Below are positions 44,292 to 53,187 of a DNA stretch of 64,000 nt, one piece after another (the stretch's first letter is position 1; every line of letters starts with the position of its first letter). The notes below the pieces were generated by a model that worked only from the letters and a program-made list of their open reading frames with translations, searched no databases and was not told where the DNA came from. The DNA is from Bacteroidales bacterium (GTDB lineage Bacteria; Bacteroidota; Bacteroidia; Bacteroidales; GCA-2711565). The stretch lies in the NCBI GenBank assembly GCA_028280405.1, contig JANQLW010000077.1, positions 43,263 through 107,262 of the forward strand, in the 5' to 3' direction. Made by a program: the position numbers and the translations under genes.

Positions 44292-45230
44292 ATGAAAGCA
44301 ATAGTATTAGAAAAAACAGGAGGTGTTGAAAACCTTCTTTATAAAGAAATTGAAAAACCTGTTATTAAGGAAGACGAAGTATTAGTTGAAGTTAAAGCTA
44401 TTAGTGTTAACCCAGTTGATTTTAAAGCGAGAATTATTGATGATGTCCTGACTATGGTTTGTGGTGAGCAACGACCTGTGATATTAGGATGGGATATTGC
44501 CGGTACGGTGGTGGCAATTGGTAATAAAGTAAATCAATATGAAATCGGTGATAGGGTTTTTGGGATGGTGAACTTCCCCGGAGTCGGTAATGCTTATGCC
44601 GACTTTGTGGCTGTACCTGAAAGCCATTTGGCAAAAATTCCTGAAAATATTTCTTTTGAGGAAGCTGCTGCAAGCACCCTTGCTGCCCTGACAGCCCTGC
44701 AGGCTCTTCAAAATAAGGTGAAAAAAAATGACAGAGTACTTATTCATGCAGGTTCTGGTGGTGTTGGACATTTTGCGATTCAAATTGCTAAAAACCTTGG
44801 AGCTTATGTATTCACTACAAGTTCAGCAAAAAACCGCGACTTTGTTTTGTCTTTAGGTGCAGATGAACATATTGACTATAGAAGTCAGGCCTTTGAAGAA
44901 GTTATGTCCGATATCGATTTTGTTTTGGATGGAATGGGGGGAGCTGTTTTGATGAATTCTATTAAAGTCATGAAGGAAGGTGGAACGATTATTACATTAC
45001 CACTTCCTGTTTCCGATGAAATTAATCAGGAAGCAGAAAAGCATAAGGTTGGGATTACATGGTTGCTTGTGAAGTCAAATGGAGAAGATATGAATACATT
45101 GAATACATTATTGGAAAGCGGAGCTGTAAAGGCTTATGTTTCTAAAACTTTTGCTTTTAATGAAATGGGTAAAGCTCATTTGGAATTGGAAAGTGGAAGG
45201 ACTGTTGGAAAAATAATTGTTACGGTTTAA
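44292..45230 (+). CDS. NADP-dependent zinc-less alcohol dehydrogenase/quinone oxidoreductase
   Basis: 312 residues of the MDR superfamily, starting at ATG 44292 (MKAIVLEKTGGVENLLY). GroES-like N-domain with VNPVDFKARI and GWDIAGTVVAIG, then the Rossmann motif AGSGGVGHFAIQIAKNLGA, GADEHIDYR. The zinc ligands of ADH are absent. The lost HxlR neighbour suggests that the gene once responded to an electrophile signal. Confidence 0.92.
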   Translation: MKAIVLEKTGGVENLLYKEIEKPVIKEDEVLVEVKAISVNPVDFKARIIDDVLTMVCGEQRPVILGWDIAGTVVAIGNKVNQYEIGDRVFGMVNFPGVGNAYADFVAVPESHLAKIPENISFEEAAASTLAALTALQALQNKVKKNDRVLIHAGSGGVGHFAIQIAKNLGAYVFTTSSAKNRDFVLSLGADEHIDYRSQAFEEVMSDIDFVLDGMGGAVLMNSIKVMKEGGTIITLPLPVSDEINQEAEKHKVGITWLLVKSNGEDMNTLNTLLESGAVKAYVSKTFAFNEMGKAHLELESGRTVGKIIVTV

Positions 45231-45267
45231 AAAAAGAAAGGAAGTTGTCCAAAAAGTGTAATAGTAC

Positions 45268-45374
45268 GTCATTCTGTCCCGATAGCTATCGGGGTCAGAA
45301 TCTTATCAATCATGTAATCAATATGTTTAGATACTGAAACACCTGCCCGACGCAGACGGGAGTTCAGGATGACG
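45268..45374. repeat. Palindromic intergenic repeat of about 107 bp
   Basis: The ends CGTCATTCTG (45268-45277) and CAGGATGACG (45365-45374) pair at 9 of 10 positions. Inside are the perfect palindrome CCCGATAGCTATCGGG (45278-45293), CAGAATCTTATC, and a CCCG...CGGG hairpin. This design (CGTCATTCTG...TCAGGATGACG) resembles dispersed repeats known from many Bacteroidota genomes. Single copy in this window. Confidence 0.6.
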
Positions 45375-45567
45375 GCTAAATTAGTTAATCCTATTTATGG
45401 ATCATTACTTTGTTCTGTGTGCTGATAGTTTTATAACCAGGGTAGTTGTATGTAAAGGCCAACAACTAATCAGAAGTATTATTAGAACCTTTTTATACAT
45501 GACAATAGAACTAATTCTTCTAAAAGTATAGATTTTTTTAATAGAAATTATTTGTTAAGGTCGGTTA

Positions 45568-46632
45568 TTATTTATTGTCATTACTTAGCTTGTCCAATAG
45601 ATTGTATTTGGCCTGCCTTGTTTTCCATCTTTCTTTGGCATATTCCTGCATGTCAATAATGGTATCCTTCTCATCAACTATTTCAAATCCCAATAAGGTT
45701 TCGATAATATCTTCCATTGTAACAATTCCGTCCATTCCGCCATATTCATCTACTATAAGGGCAATATGTTCTTTTTTACCCAATAGCTTTTCCCACATCG
45801 AAAATAAGCTTATCGTATTTGGAGCTATTATGATTTCTCGCCTGACATCTTTTAATTTCAAGTTGTGTTTATCTTCAGCCAGTTTTTCAAATACGGTTTG
45901 CCTGAATACATATCCGCTTATATTTTCTTCATTTTCTGAATATACCGGAATTCTGGAAAACTTTAAATAATCTTTACTTTCTAAAAATGTGTTTAGCGTA
46001 AGGTTTTCATCAGCGACTGCAACTACAACTCTAGGTGTCATAATTTCGTTTGCTTTTACATTTTTTAGCCTAAGCAAATTTTGCAAGATAATATCTTCTT
46101 TTTTTGAAAAAACTCCTTCATCAGTTCCAATACTTGCTAAGGCCGCAATTTCTTCCCTGCTTGTGGTTTGTTCTTTTTCTCCCTTTGAAAAAGATTTAGT
46201 GATGAAAGATGAAATGATTACTAAAGGATATGTTAAAAAAATAGTTCCCCTTATAAAAAATGATGATAGTTTTGCTAATCTTCTCCAATAACTTGCGCCT
46301 AATGTTTTAGGAATGATTTCTGTAATTACTAAAATCAAGATAGTTAAAATGGCAGAGGCTAATCCAAAGTAGGGTTCGCCAAAAACTTTTATAGCTTGTG
46401 CTCCAACACCTGCTGCTCCAATTGTATGAGCAACTGTATTTAATGAAAGAATTGCAGATAAGGGCTTTTCTATATCTTGTTTTAAGTTAATAAAGGAATT
46501 GGCCCACTTATGCCCTTTTTCCTGATTAACGATCAAAAAAGATTGGGGTGTGGAAAGTAATACGGATTCCATTATTGAACATATAAAAGAAATGACCAAA
46601 GCAAGGAATAAATATGTAAGTAAAAGTGTCAT
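45568..46632 (-). CDS. CNNM/CBS domain membrane protein (HlyC/CorC family)
   Basis: 354 residues: an N-terminal CNNM (DUF21) domain with four hydrophobic segments (1-160; SLNTVAHTIGAAGVGAQAIKVFG, TEIIPKTLGASYW), then two CBS motifs (about 195-310: VKANEIMTPRVVVAVAD, IALIVDEYGGMDGIVTMEDIIETLLG). The C-terminal transporter-associated HlyC_CorC domain is missing, as in the short class. Probably magnesium-related ion transport. Confidence 0.9.
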   Translation of the reverse strand: MTLLLTYLFLALVISFICSIMESVLLSTPQSFLIVNQEKGHKWANSFINLKQDIEKPLSAILSLNTVAHTIGAAGVGAQAIKVFGEPYFGLASAILTILILVITEIIPKTLGASYWRRLAKLSSFFIRGTIFLTYPLVIISSFITKSFSKGEKEQTTSREEIAALASIGTDEGVFSKKEDIILQNLLRLKNVKANEIMTPRVVVAVADENLTLNTFLESKDYLKFSRIPVYSENEENISGYVFRQTVFEKLAEDKHNLKLKDVRREIIIAPNTISLFSMWEKLLGKKEHIALIVDEYGGMDGIVTMEDIIETLLGFEIVDEKDTIIDMQEYAKERWKTRQAKYNLLDKLSNDNK

Positions 46633-46664
46633 TATAAAATAAAAATTAAAACTATTTTAATAAG

Positions 46665-47330
46665 TTAGGTTTGCCTGCTTACCATTTCCCTGATCCATAT
46701 CGGAGCGAAAGGAGAGGTGCAACCTTTGGATACAGGATAATTTCGATAAACTCCCAATGTTTCCCCAATTTCAATGGCTTGCTGACGATATTCCGGAAAG
46801 TTAATTCCTATTTCTGCAAGTGTGAAATTCATGGTCCATTGTACTTCAGGAACCGCATTACCCATTTCAGACTTGATACGATTCAGCAATGATGCAATAT
46901 CAAGGTCCTCAGTTTTTTTTACTACCCGTATTGAAGTCAGGTTCCATCCGGCACGGGCAGCCATAGGTTCTTTTGATTCCATCCACTTTTGACGAAGAAC
47001 TTCTTTTTCAGGATGTAGTTTTACAACGTATGCATTGAGCCAGTCAGCCACTTGCATAAATTTTACAGAACATACCATTTCGTGCATCTCATCATTCGAG
47101 AGGTTTTGGGGTTCGATTATCAATGTTGCCAGAAGCCGGGCATCAATGTTTTTAGTTTCCCAGAGTTCCAGGGCTAATTCGTGGTTTACCTTAATTTTTT
47201 TTGCCAATTTCCGGATGTCGCCAAGGCGAACACCAAACTGATTGTCACCTGCACCACGTTTAATGTTCTGTGCATACATCTTCTCATTACTGAATTCTTT
47301 AAGTTGTGTGAGTGTTTCTTTAAGAGTCAT
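46665..47330 (-). CDS. DNA alkylation repair protein (AlkD-like)
   Basis: 221 residues, HEAT-like helical repeats. Seen: YAQNIKRGAGDNQFGVRLGDIRKLAKKI, a helical middle with LWETKNIDARLLATLII, ADWLNAYVVKLH and AARAGWNLTSIRV, with the Trp-Asp-type aromatic residues that clamp the lesion. Similar Bacteroidota proteins are annotated as DNA alkylation repair enzymes; glycosylase activity is inferred. Confidence 0.88.
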   Translation of the reverse strand: MTLKETLTQLKEFSNEKMYAQNIKRGAGDNQFGVRLGDIRKLAKKIKVNHELALELWETKNIDARLLATLIIEPQNLSNDEMHEMVCSVKFMQVADWLNAYVVKLHPEKEVLRQKWMESKEPMAARAGWNLTSIRVVKKTEDLDIASLLNRIKSEMGNAVPEVQWTMNFTLAEIGINFPEYRQQAIEIGETLGVYRNYPVSKGCTSPFAPIWIREMVSRQT

Positions 47331-47467
47331 AAACTGGTTTTTTGAAATCTAAGTTAGTTATCTTTTTTATAAGTATCATTTACTGTTTCAGCTTAAATCT
47401 AAAATTAAATAAATTTATTGTATTGGTTTCTATATTATTTTACAGCTATACGATTTATATTTCTCTT

Positions 47468-47857
47468 TTAATGTTTTTCATTTTCAGCAAATGCAATAAT
47501 GTGCCCATCCGGATCGGAAATATATCCGACCTTATCTCCCCAATCCCGACTTTTTAGCCTACTGATTTCTCTGCCTCCGAGTTGAATTCCCCTTTTTATA
47601 AATTCTTCGGCATCATCAACCTTTAAGTATAATTCACATCTCGGAATACCATTCCCTTGTTTTGGATGAGGAACTTTATTTGTCAAAATTTTTGCAATTC
47701 CATTTTCCGGCATTAGTCCTAATTTTACACAATCAGACAATTTAAATTCAGTCATTCCTGGAACGTCTAAACTCGGAACAATGTTGAAAAGTTGTTGGTA
47801 GAAATTTTTACTATTCTCTTGATTAGCAACATAGAGTATGAATTCAATTTCTTTCAT
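47468..47857 (-). CDS. VOC family (glyoxalase/bleomycin resistance-like) protein
   Basis: 129 residues with one pair of beta-alpha-beta-beta-beta units: EIEFILYVANQENSKNFYQQLF, PRCELYLKVDDAEEFIKRG and VGYISDPDGHIIAFAENE. A Glu in CELYLKV and another near the end could bind metal. Follows the DUF1624-like membrane protein on the minus strand, 13 bp from it. Confidence 0.88.
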   Translation of the reverse strand: MKEIEFILYVANQENSKNFYQQLFNIVPSLDVPGMTEFKLSDCVKLGLMPENGIAKILTNKVPHPKQGNGIPRCELYLKVDDAEEFIKRGIQLGGREISRLKSRDWGDKVGYISDPDGHIIAFAENEKH

Positions 47858-47870
47858 TTTTGGGTTAACG

Positions 47871-48935
47871 TTAAATATTAATATTCTTTTTATCCATTAA
47901 ATAGGAAATCCAATCAGAAACTGCAAAAATGGAAACAGTGAGGATAATGTATAGAATCAGGCCGGCAGAATGTTCATGCAGAATTAATCCCAGCCATCCT
48001 ATCATTACCCAATGAATGAAATAGATTTCAGTTACATTTTTACTCCAACGTTTAAATTGGATGATTAAAAATTGTGGTAGAGATTGAACTGAAAAAAATA
48101 GAATACTTATCCAAAATAAACAGAATAAAACATATATAATATTCGCTGACAGATTATGATGATAATAGCCCATTTCACTATTCATTCCAATGTCTAACTT
48201 GAAAATATCTACAAATAGGAAAGTGAAGGAAACCATAAGAAGTAATGACCCGATTAAAACTAATTTATAAAATAACTTTTTGTTTACACACCGTATAAGA
48301 AAAGTGGCAAACAGGTAGCCTGAAATTGGATAGAAGATCCAGGATAAAAATGGGAAAGAGGAAAAATCACTAGACCCCCAAAATAAGCCTGTAACAGCCT
48401 GTAGAAAATATCTATCAACCTTAATTCCAAGTATTACAAAGTTTAGTAATGCAAAGCTTAATCCCAATAGGGCAATTCCCCAATTATTCATTTTTGCCAA
48501 CTTCAGTATACCAAAAAATATTATACTTAATCCGGCAAATTGCAGAATATCTATTTCTATAAAATGCTCCTTCATTAAATTTAGATGTTCTTTATTACCA
48601 TCTGAAAAGTAATTTATTAATTCAGGTAAGCTTCCACGTAAAAAGTTTAATAAATAACCGGAAAATAATATGAGAATACCTCTTTTAATAAATTGAATAG
48701 GATCATTTTTCTTTGTATATAAAAAGCCTATACCCATTAAAAACATAAAAACGGGAGCTGCAGGAATTCCCCCCAAAAAATCAACCGTATCTCCTAAAAG
48801 AGAATTAACAAGTTCATCTGTTGAAAAAAACATCTGTACATGTACAAACACCATGAAAATGATAGCTAAGCCACGCGCAACATCTAACTCTGTTTGCCTT
48901 CCTTTATTTTTTTTTTCAGATGAAAATAAAATCAT
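47871..48935 (-). CDS. Heparan-alpha-glucosaminide N-acetyltransferase-like membrane protein (DUF1624)
   Basis: 354 residues, about ten hydrophobic helices. The N-terminus RQTELDVARGLAIIFMVFVHVQ is the signature of the DUF1624/HGSNAT-like and acyltransferase-3 group; PVFMFLMGIGFLYTKK follows. Probably moves acetyl or acyl groups across the membrane. Pairs with the VOC gene. Confidence 0.82.
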   Translation of the reverse strand: MILFSSEKKNKGRQTELDVARGLAIIFMVFVHVQMFFSTDELVNSLLGDTVDFLGGIPAAPVFMFLMGIGFLYTKKNDPIQFIKRGILILFSGYLLNFLRGSLPELINYFSDGNKEHLNLMKEHFIEIDILQFAGLSIIFFGILKLAKMNNWGIALLGLSFALLNFVILGIKVDRYFLQAVTGLFWGSSDFSSFPFLSWIFYPISGYLFATFLIRCVNKKLFYKLVLIGSLLLMVSFTFLFVDIFKLDIGMNSEMGYYHHNLSANIIYVLFCLFWISILFFSVQSLPQFLIIQFKRWSKNVTEIYFIHWVMIGWLGLILHEHSAGLILYIILTVSIFAVSDWISYLMDKKNINI

Positions 48936-49016
48936 ATTTTTTTGAATGCTTTATATTAATGATAATATAATTCAAATGCTCAGTAAAGACTAGCATATCA
49001 TAGGCAAGATGACCAT

Positions 49017-50141
49017 CTAATTATTGTCTTTTATCCATTGTAATACTTCAGGATATAAATCTTCTATTGTTTTATTATCAGTTCTGTTTTTGAACAAACC
49101 AATTAAATAATTCTCAAATTCTTCAAACTTAATAAACCCACGCCCTTTTTCCATTTTATCTATTGTTATTTGCCTTATATTTTCAAAAATATGTTCCGGA
49201 TATTTTTCTGAAACGTATATGTCAAAAACTGCCCAGGTCATATATTCATTAAATACTGAATAGGCATCGTCATACAACTTGTTTATTGCATTTTCCTTTT
49301 TCCAAACATTTAAATTTGACATTGCATTGCTTATTGCTTTTTTATACCTGTCAGAAACCGGATTTACATAATTGTGATCAATTTCAGTAAATACATACCT
49401 TATGTTTAAAATAATGTTTGTTGTATCAAATGAATCAATTTCTCTATTGAGACCGGAAACAAACATAATTGTTTCTTTGTATCCGGATGTTTCAAATCTT
49501 TTTGTATTATGACTTCCTTTTGTAAGCGGGGAAATTATAATTTTATAGCAATCATAACGTGTAGAAAATTGTCCTTCGAGCCATTGCCAAATATCTTTTA
49601 TTGGTGTTACTGAATCATAGAGGGCTATTTGTGACTGGTAGAAATCCAAATGATCCATATAAAAGTTATGAAAATCAGATTCTATAGCAAAATCTTCGAT
49701 ATCATCTTTCAGCGATTTAAAAATATCCGGGCTCCACAATCTGGGATATATATTTTTTGAAACTATAGAATTATGGTCAAGTAAATAATTATAGCTATTT
49801 GTCCTAAACGAATAATTGTTTTTGAAATCAGTTTCATAATAGTTAAAGCTCTTGAAGATATTTGAATTTTTATTTTCACTAAACTTTGATATTACTTCTT
49901 CGAAATATGAAGTATTTTTTTCAATAAAATAGTCATCGCTACTGTTCTGATATTTAATTGCCATGATTACATGAGCCAATTCATATACATCAGGTATTTC
50001 AATACTATATTTCCCTTTATGTTCTAAAATGTATTCATTTGAAAAGTTTGCTGATTGATTGAGTGAAACATCACTTTTTGTACAAGCCTGTAAAACAATA
50101 ACTAAAAATATTATGGTTCTAAGAATGTTAATTAGTTTCAT
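49017..50141 (-). CDS. DUF4932-like lipoprotein, metallopeptidase-related
   Basis: 374 residues with lipobox VLQAC (Cys20). The family core is recognisable from YSIEIPDVYELAHVIMAI to a helical end. At the place where a gluzincin HExxH is expected the sequence is FTEIDHNYVNPVSDRY: the first His is replaced by Thr, while the second His and the Glu remain. Either metal binding uses another residue, or the protein is catalytically inactive. Confidence 0.75.
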   Translation of the reverse strand: MKLINILRTIIFLVIVLQACTKSDVSLNQSANFSNEYILEHKGKYSIEIPDVYELAHVIMAIKYQNSSDDYFIEKNTSYFEEVISKFSENKNSNIFKSFNYYETDFKNNYSFRTNSYNYLLDHNSIVSKNIYPRLWSPDIFKSLKDDIEDFAIESDFHNFYMDHLDFYQSQIALYDSVTPIKDIWQWLEGQFSTRYDCYKIIISPLTKGSHNTKRFETSGYKETIMFVSGLNREIDSFDTTNIILNIRYVFTEIDHNYVNPVSDRYKKAISNAMSNLNVWKKENAINKLYDDAYSVFNEYMTWAVFDIYVSEKYPEHIFENIRQITIDKMEKGRGFIKFEEFENYLIGLFKNRTDNKTIEDLYPEVLQWIKDNN

Positions 50142-50578
50142 GTTCTTTTATTTTTTTTCGATTCATTAAGATTTTTAGAATTACCTAAAACAGTCTGACT
50201 ATCTAACGTATGACTTCTAACGAGAGTATGGATATCCTATCCATTATTGGTTAATTTGTTAAACTTTATGCAGACTATTGTATATTCTGCCTTATTTATT
50301 TAATTTCCTGATAATTTAATCTATTGAATATAGTTAGTTTGATCCATATTGATTTTCGCATTGTACTGAGCCTACAATACAATTTACAAAATATTACTGA
50401 CTGTTAGGTATTGATATTGTAATTAATACATATAACTCCATATTCAAACTGTTTTGAAGCTATTCATTTGTTATTCCTATTGATCTGCTTATAATGGATT
50501 GCCGGTATGGTCTTTGTTTTTAACACAATCTGCCAAATGCACTAATTTTTATATACATTAATTAGTTATCTGGCGGGT
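50142..50578. other. 437-bp gap without a gene
   Basis: No reading frame with coding character. It contains CTAACG at 50217-50222 and GTTAGGT at 50403-50409, the end words of the attC-like sites further right, and a small perfect hairpin in between (ATGGATATCCTATCCAT), but the arms between them do not pair convincingly. Possibly a decayed site. Confidence 0.35.
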
Positions 50579-51879
50579 TTAATTTTTCTTAGAAACAGTA
50601 TTTACCCAATTTTCAATTGTTTTTAAATAATCAGGATGTAATTTTGACCAATATGGAAAATCAGTACTTCCGACATTATACATTGAATGCGAAGCTCCTT
50701 CCAATAAGACCATCTTATAATTATTATTCTCCGCTTTTGCTAATGCCCTGGATATTTGTTTGTAACTATTTCCCGGAATAATCTCATCCAATGAGCCTTG
50801 AATAATCAGAATGGGGTGTTTTATTTTTTCAAAATAGGGAATAGGATTAAAAAGTAGCTTTTTATCTATTTTAGTCTCGTCAAGATTTGGAATCCAAACA
50901 TTAGTAAACCAGGGTTTCGATTTTTCAGCAGACACAGCCTTTTCTAAATCAGCTCTCGAAAGTTCACCTGCTATATATTGATAAACTTTTAATTGTAATG
51001 CTTTTGCTTCTTCAATATTGTTTCCTATTACTTCGGCATTTCTATTTTCCCAATAATTCAGATCACTTTCAAGTAAAGTAACTCCCGGGCAGCTTACTAC
51101 AATTCCATAATTCAATTCTTCCAATTTGTTTAGAATATATGGGATTTTGGCAGCTCCCTGACTACTTCCTTTTATGCCAATATTCGAGAGGGGAATACCT
51201 GTTCTTGATGAAAAATATTTTACAGCATTCAGATCATCAGATAAGAGTTCCTCCATTGTTGCAGACCTCCAATCTCCATCTGAATTTCCGGTACCCCTTT
51301 TGTCATAGTGAAACGTGATGTAACCCTTTTCTGCAAATAAGATGGATTCGGCCCTTGATGCACTTCTGTCTGCATTGCCAGAAGAGGTAATAATCACCAG
51401 GCCTTGTTTGTTACTACTAACGGGATACCAAATGGTGCCATTTAATGCTAATCCATTCGTCGTAAAACTGATTTTTTCACTTTTTAGTAGTTCTTTGAAA
51501 GGAGATCGTTTTTTTTAAAAGTATATTTGGTAGTTACTGTATCGACTATAAGAGTCCCTTCGAGACTCGTATAATAATTATCTATCCATTTGTTCTTAAA
51601 TAAATATGTGTAGAAATCACTTTGAAGTTTAAAATTTATTGAGTCTTCCTGCAGTTCGATGTTTTGGACCGGTATGCGATTTGCGTTTTGTGCCAGGCTT
51701 GTAAAATAAACCTTTAAATCATTTGAATCTCGTTCAATTTCAAAAATTATGTTATCTGAAAAGTCTCCCTTTTTGAATATACCACTAAAACTCCCTGTTC
51801 TATTATTTAGATCGGTTTTTGAATCATGTTTACAGGCTAAAAGTCCTAATGCCAGAAATATGAAATAATATCTTCTCAT
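50579..51879 (-). pseudogene. Lipoprotein-domain alpha/beta hydrolase, frame shifted at A8
   Basis: Two minus-strand frames form one gene. The first (51879-51484) has a lipobox (GLLAC), then a lipocalin-like beta domain (GSFSGIFKKGDF, YYTSLEGTLIVDTVTTKYTF). At a run of eight A (plus strand 51509-51516 T) it goes out of frame and stops. The frame needed next reads KRSPFKELLKSEKISF, TTNGLALNGTIWYP and runs into the hydrolase ORF (first ATG 51397; HYDKRGTGNSDGDW, Ser nucleophile GIKGSSQGA, LIIQGSLDEIIPG, GASHSM). One extra A restores about 433 residues, the normal layout of this Bacteroidota S9/S33-like family. Confidence 0.8.
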
Positions 51880-51934
51880 TTTATATTGTTTCTAACTAAC
51901 TTGTAAATTAATTGCTTCAATTCCATTAGAGTTC

Positions 51935-52492
51935 TTAATCATTATTTTCGCTTGCTTTTTCTCTATTTACATATTTTTCAAGTTGACTAAATCCTCCTTT
52001 CCAGGCTTTAATAAAGTATCGCCTTGCTTCCTCCCAATCTTTCGTATCTCTCCAGCCTGTATGAATTAAGCTCACACGTGTCCGGTCACCTAGTGCCGTA
52101 AAAATAACAGTTACATTCGTTAACGGCATAGCATTGTTCATGAAATGCTTGTATTGTTTGGGCCCTTTCCATTCAAAATTCAGAAAATTTGGTTTGTCAA
52201 TGGCAAGAACTTTACAGCCTATTGTACTATTATTTTGAGGATCGGCAGGTTCCCAAAACAATTCATATTTTCCACCAGGTTGAGGCTGAACATCTGCTTT
52301 TACGGTCAGCCAGCTTTCTAAACCCTTGTTGGATGTAAACATTTCAAATGCCTTTCCCTTCAGGCAATTAAGCACTACTGTTTCTACGATGATATTGTCC
52401 ATATTATTTTGTTTTTCTATTTTCTGTGCGATAACTTTTGCTGAAAAGATTAAAGCACAAACTATCAAAAGTATCGTTAATGATCTCATCAT
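51935..52492 (-). CDS. SRPBCC-domain protein (AHSA1-like) with signal peptide
   Basis: 185 residues: an N-terminal hydrophobic signal (IVCALIFSAKVIAQ), then the START/AHSA1 fold: VETVVLNCLKGKAFEMFTSNKGLESWL, GGKYELFWEP, FLNFEWKGP, TRVSLIHTGW and a C-terminal helix WEEARRYFIKAWKGGFSQLEKYV. AHSA1-like proteins are usually cytoplasmic, so the signal peptide is uncommon. An internal ATG at residue 30 (MDNIIVE) would give the usual form. Confidence 0.85.
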   Translation of the reverse strand: MMRSLTILLIVCALIFSAKVIAQKIEKQNNMDNIIVETVVLNCLKGKAFEMFTSNKGLESWLTVKADVQPQPGGKYELFWEPADPQNNSTIGCKVLAIDKPNFLNFEWKGPKQYKHFMNNAMPLTNVTVIFTALGDRTRVSLIHTGWRDTKDWEEARRYFIKAWKGGFSQLEKYVNREKASENND

Positions 52493-52507
52493 TATCTTTA
52501 TTAAATA

Positions 52508-53077
52508 TTATGCAAATTTTTGAGGTGTATGCGGAACTGTTATTTTAATTTTTCTATTTCTTTTTTTATTTAGAGTCGAAGTCCATTGGTTTTTATTCTT
52601 TTCCGAATAGTTTATGGTTCTGATAATTTCATCTGTAAAACTTCCCCAGTCTTTAATTTGTCCTAAGACATATATTTTCCCAAATCTCATGTCCAGGCGA
52701 TTTGGATATAGTGTTATACCAGTCTCAATACTATTAAATGCTTTTTTTAAATTAGATTTATCATAATTTATTTTACTTCCTATAAATCCCGCAATTTTGT
52801 TTGTACTATCTTTCAATATTATTGTTTCTTCTCCTTTAGGAGGTTTACCACTTGTCAATAAAAGAATTTCACTTCGACTTATGTTAAAATAATAATTGAA
52901 TAAACTTGTGTAAAGTTCAGCATCCTTAGGGCTGTCCTTTTCCCATTTGTTCAATATTTCTTTTTGTTTAATTGTATCTCCTGTTTGAAAATGTTTTTGA
53001 AATTTTTCAAAATAATTTTGCGCACTTAAATGAAGTGTCAATAGTACAAGTAAAAATGTATGAATTATTCTTTTCAT
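52508..53077 (-). CDS. Secreted tetratricopeptide-like protein, probably C-terminally truncated
   Basis: 189 residues: signal peptide (LTLHLSAQ), then helices GDTIKQKEILNKWEKDSPKDAELYTSLFNYYFN, a beta hairpin, LKKAFNSIETGITLYPNRLDMRFGKIYVLGQ. This is the N-terminal part of a longer TPR-type family, whose repeats would follow; here the frame ends after NKNQWTSTLNKK with a short basic tail. Likely a broken member, cut near the boundary of the array. Confidence 0.6.
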   Translation of the reverse strand: MKRIIHTFLLVLLTLHLSAQNYFEKFQKHFQTGDTIKQKEILNKWEKDSPKDAELYTSLFNYYFNISRSEILLLTSGKPPKGEETIILKDSTNKIAGFIGSKINYDKSNLKKAFNSIETGITLYPNRLDMRFGKIYVLGQIKDWGSFTDEIIRTINYSEKNKNQWTSTLNKKRNRKIKITVPHTPQKFA

Positions 53078-53097
53078 GTATTATTTGGTTTTATTGC

Positions 53098-53180
53098 TAC
53101 TAACGGCTAGCTATATGCGCTGTGCGGGATTTTAAGGCACTTTCCTGTCAAGCCGCATGGCGTATATAGCATGTTGTAGG
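53098..53180 (-). repeat. attC-like site S1 (83 bp)
   Basis: GCTATATGCG (53110-53119) pairs with CGTATATAGC (53161-53170), 9 of 10, and TGCGG pairs with CCGCA inside. The plus-strand ends are CTAACGG and GTTGTAG; on the coding (minus) strand it reads AAC at the 5' and GTT at the 3' side. Lies between the truncated TPR gene and the serine hydrolase gene. Confidence 0.65.
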
Positions 53181-53187
53181 ATGTTTA

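Noticed and set aside
50217..50409. CTAACG...GTTAGGT as a ninth attC-like site
   Set aside because: End words fit, but the 193-bp span is too long and the arms do not pair; at best a decayed site.
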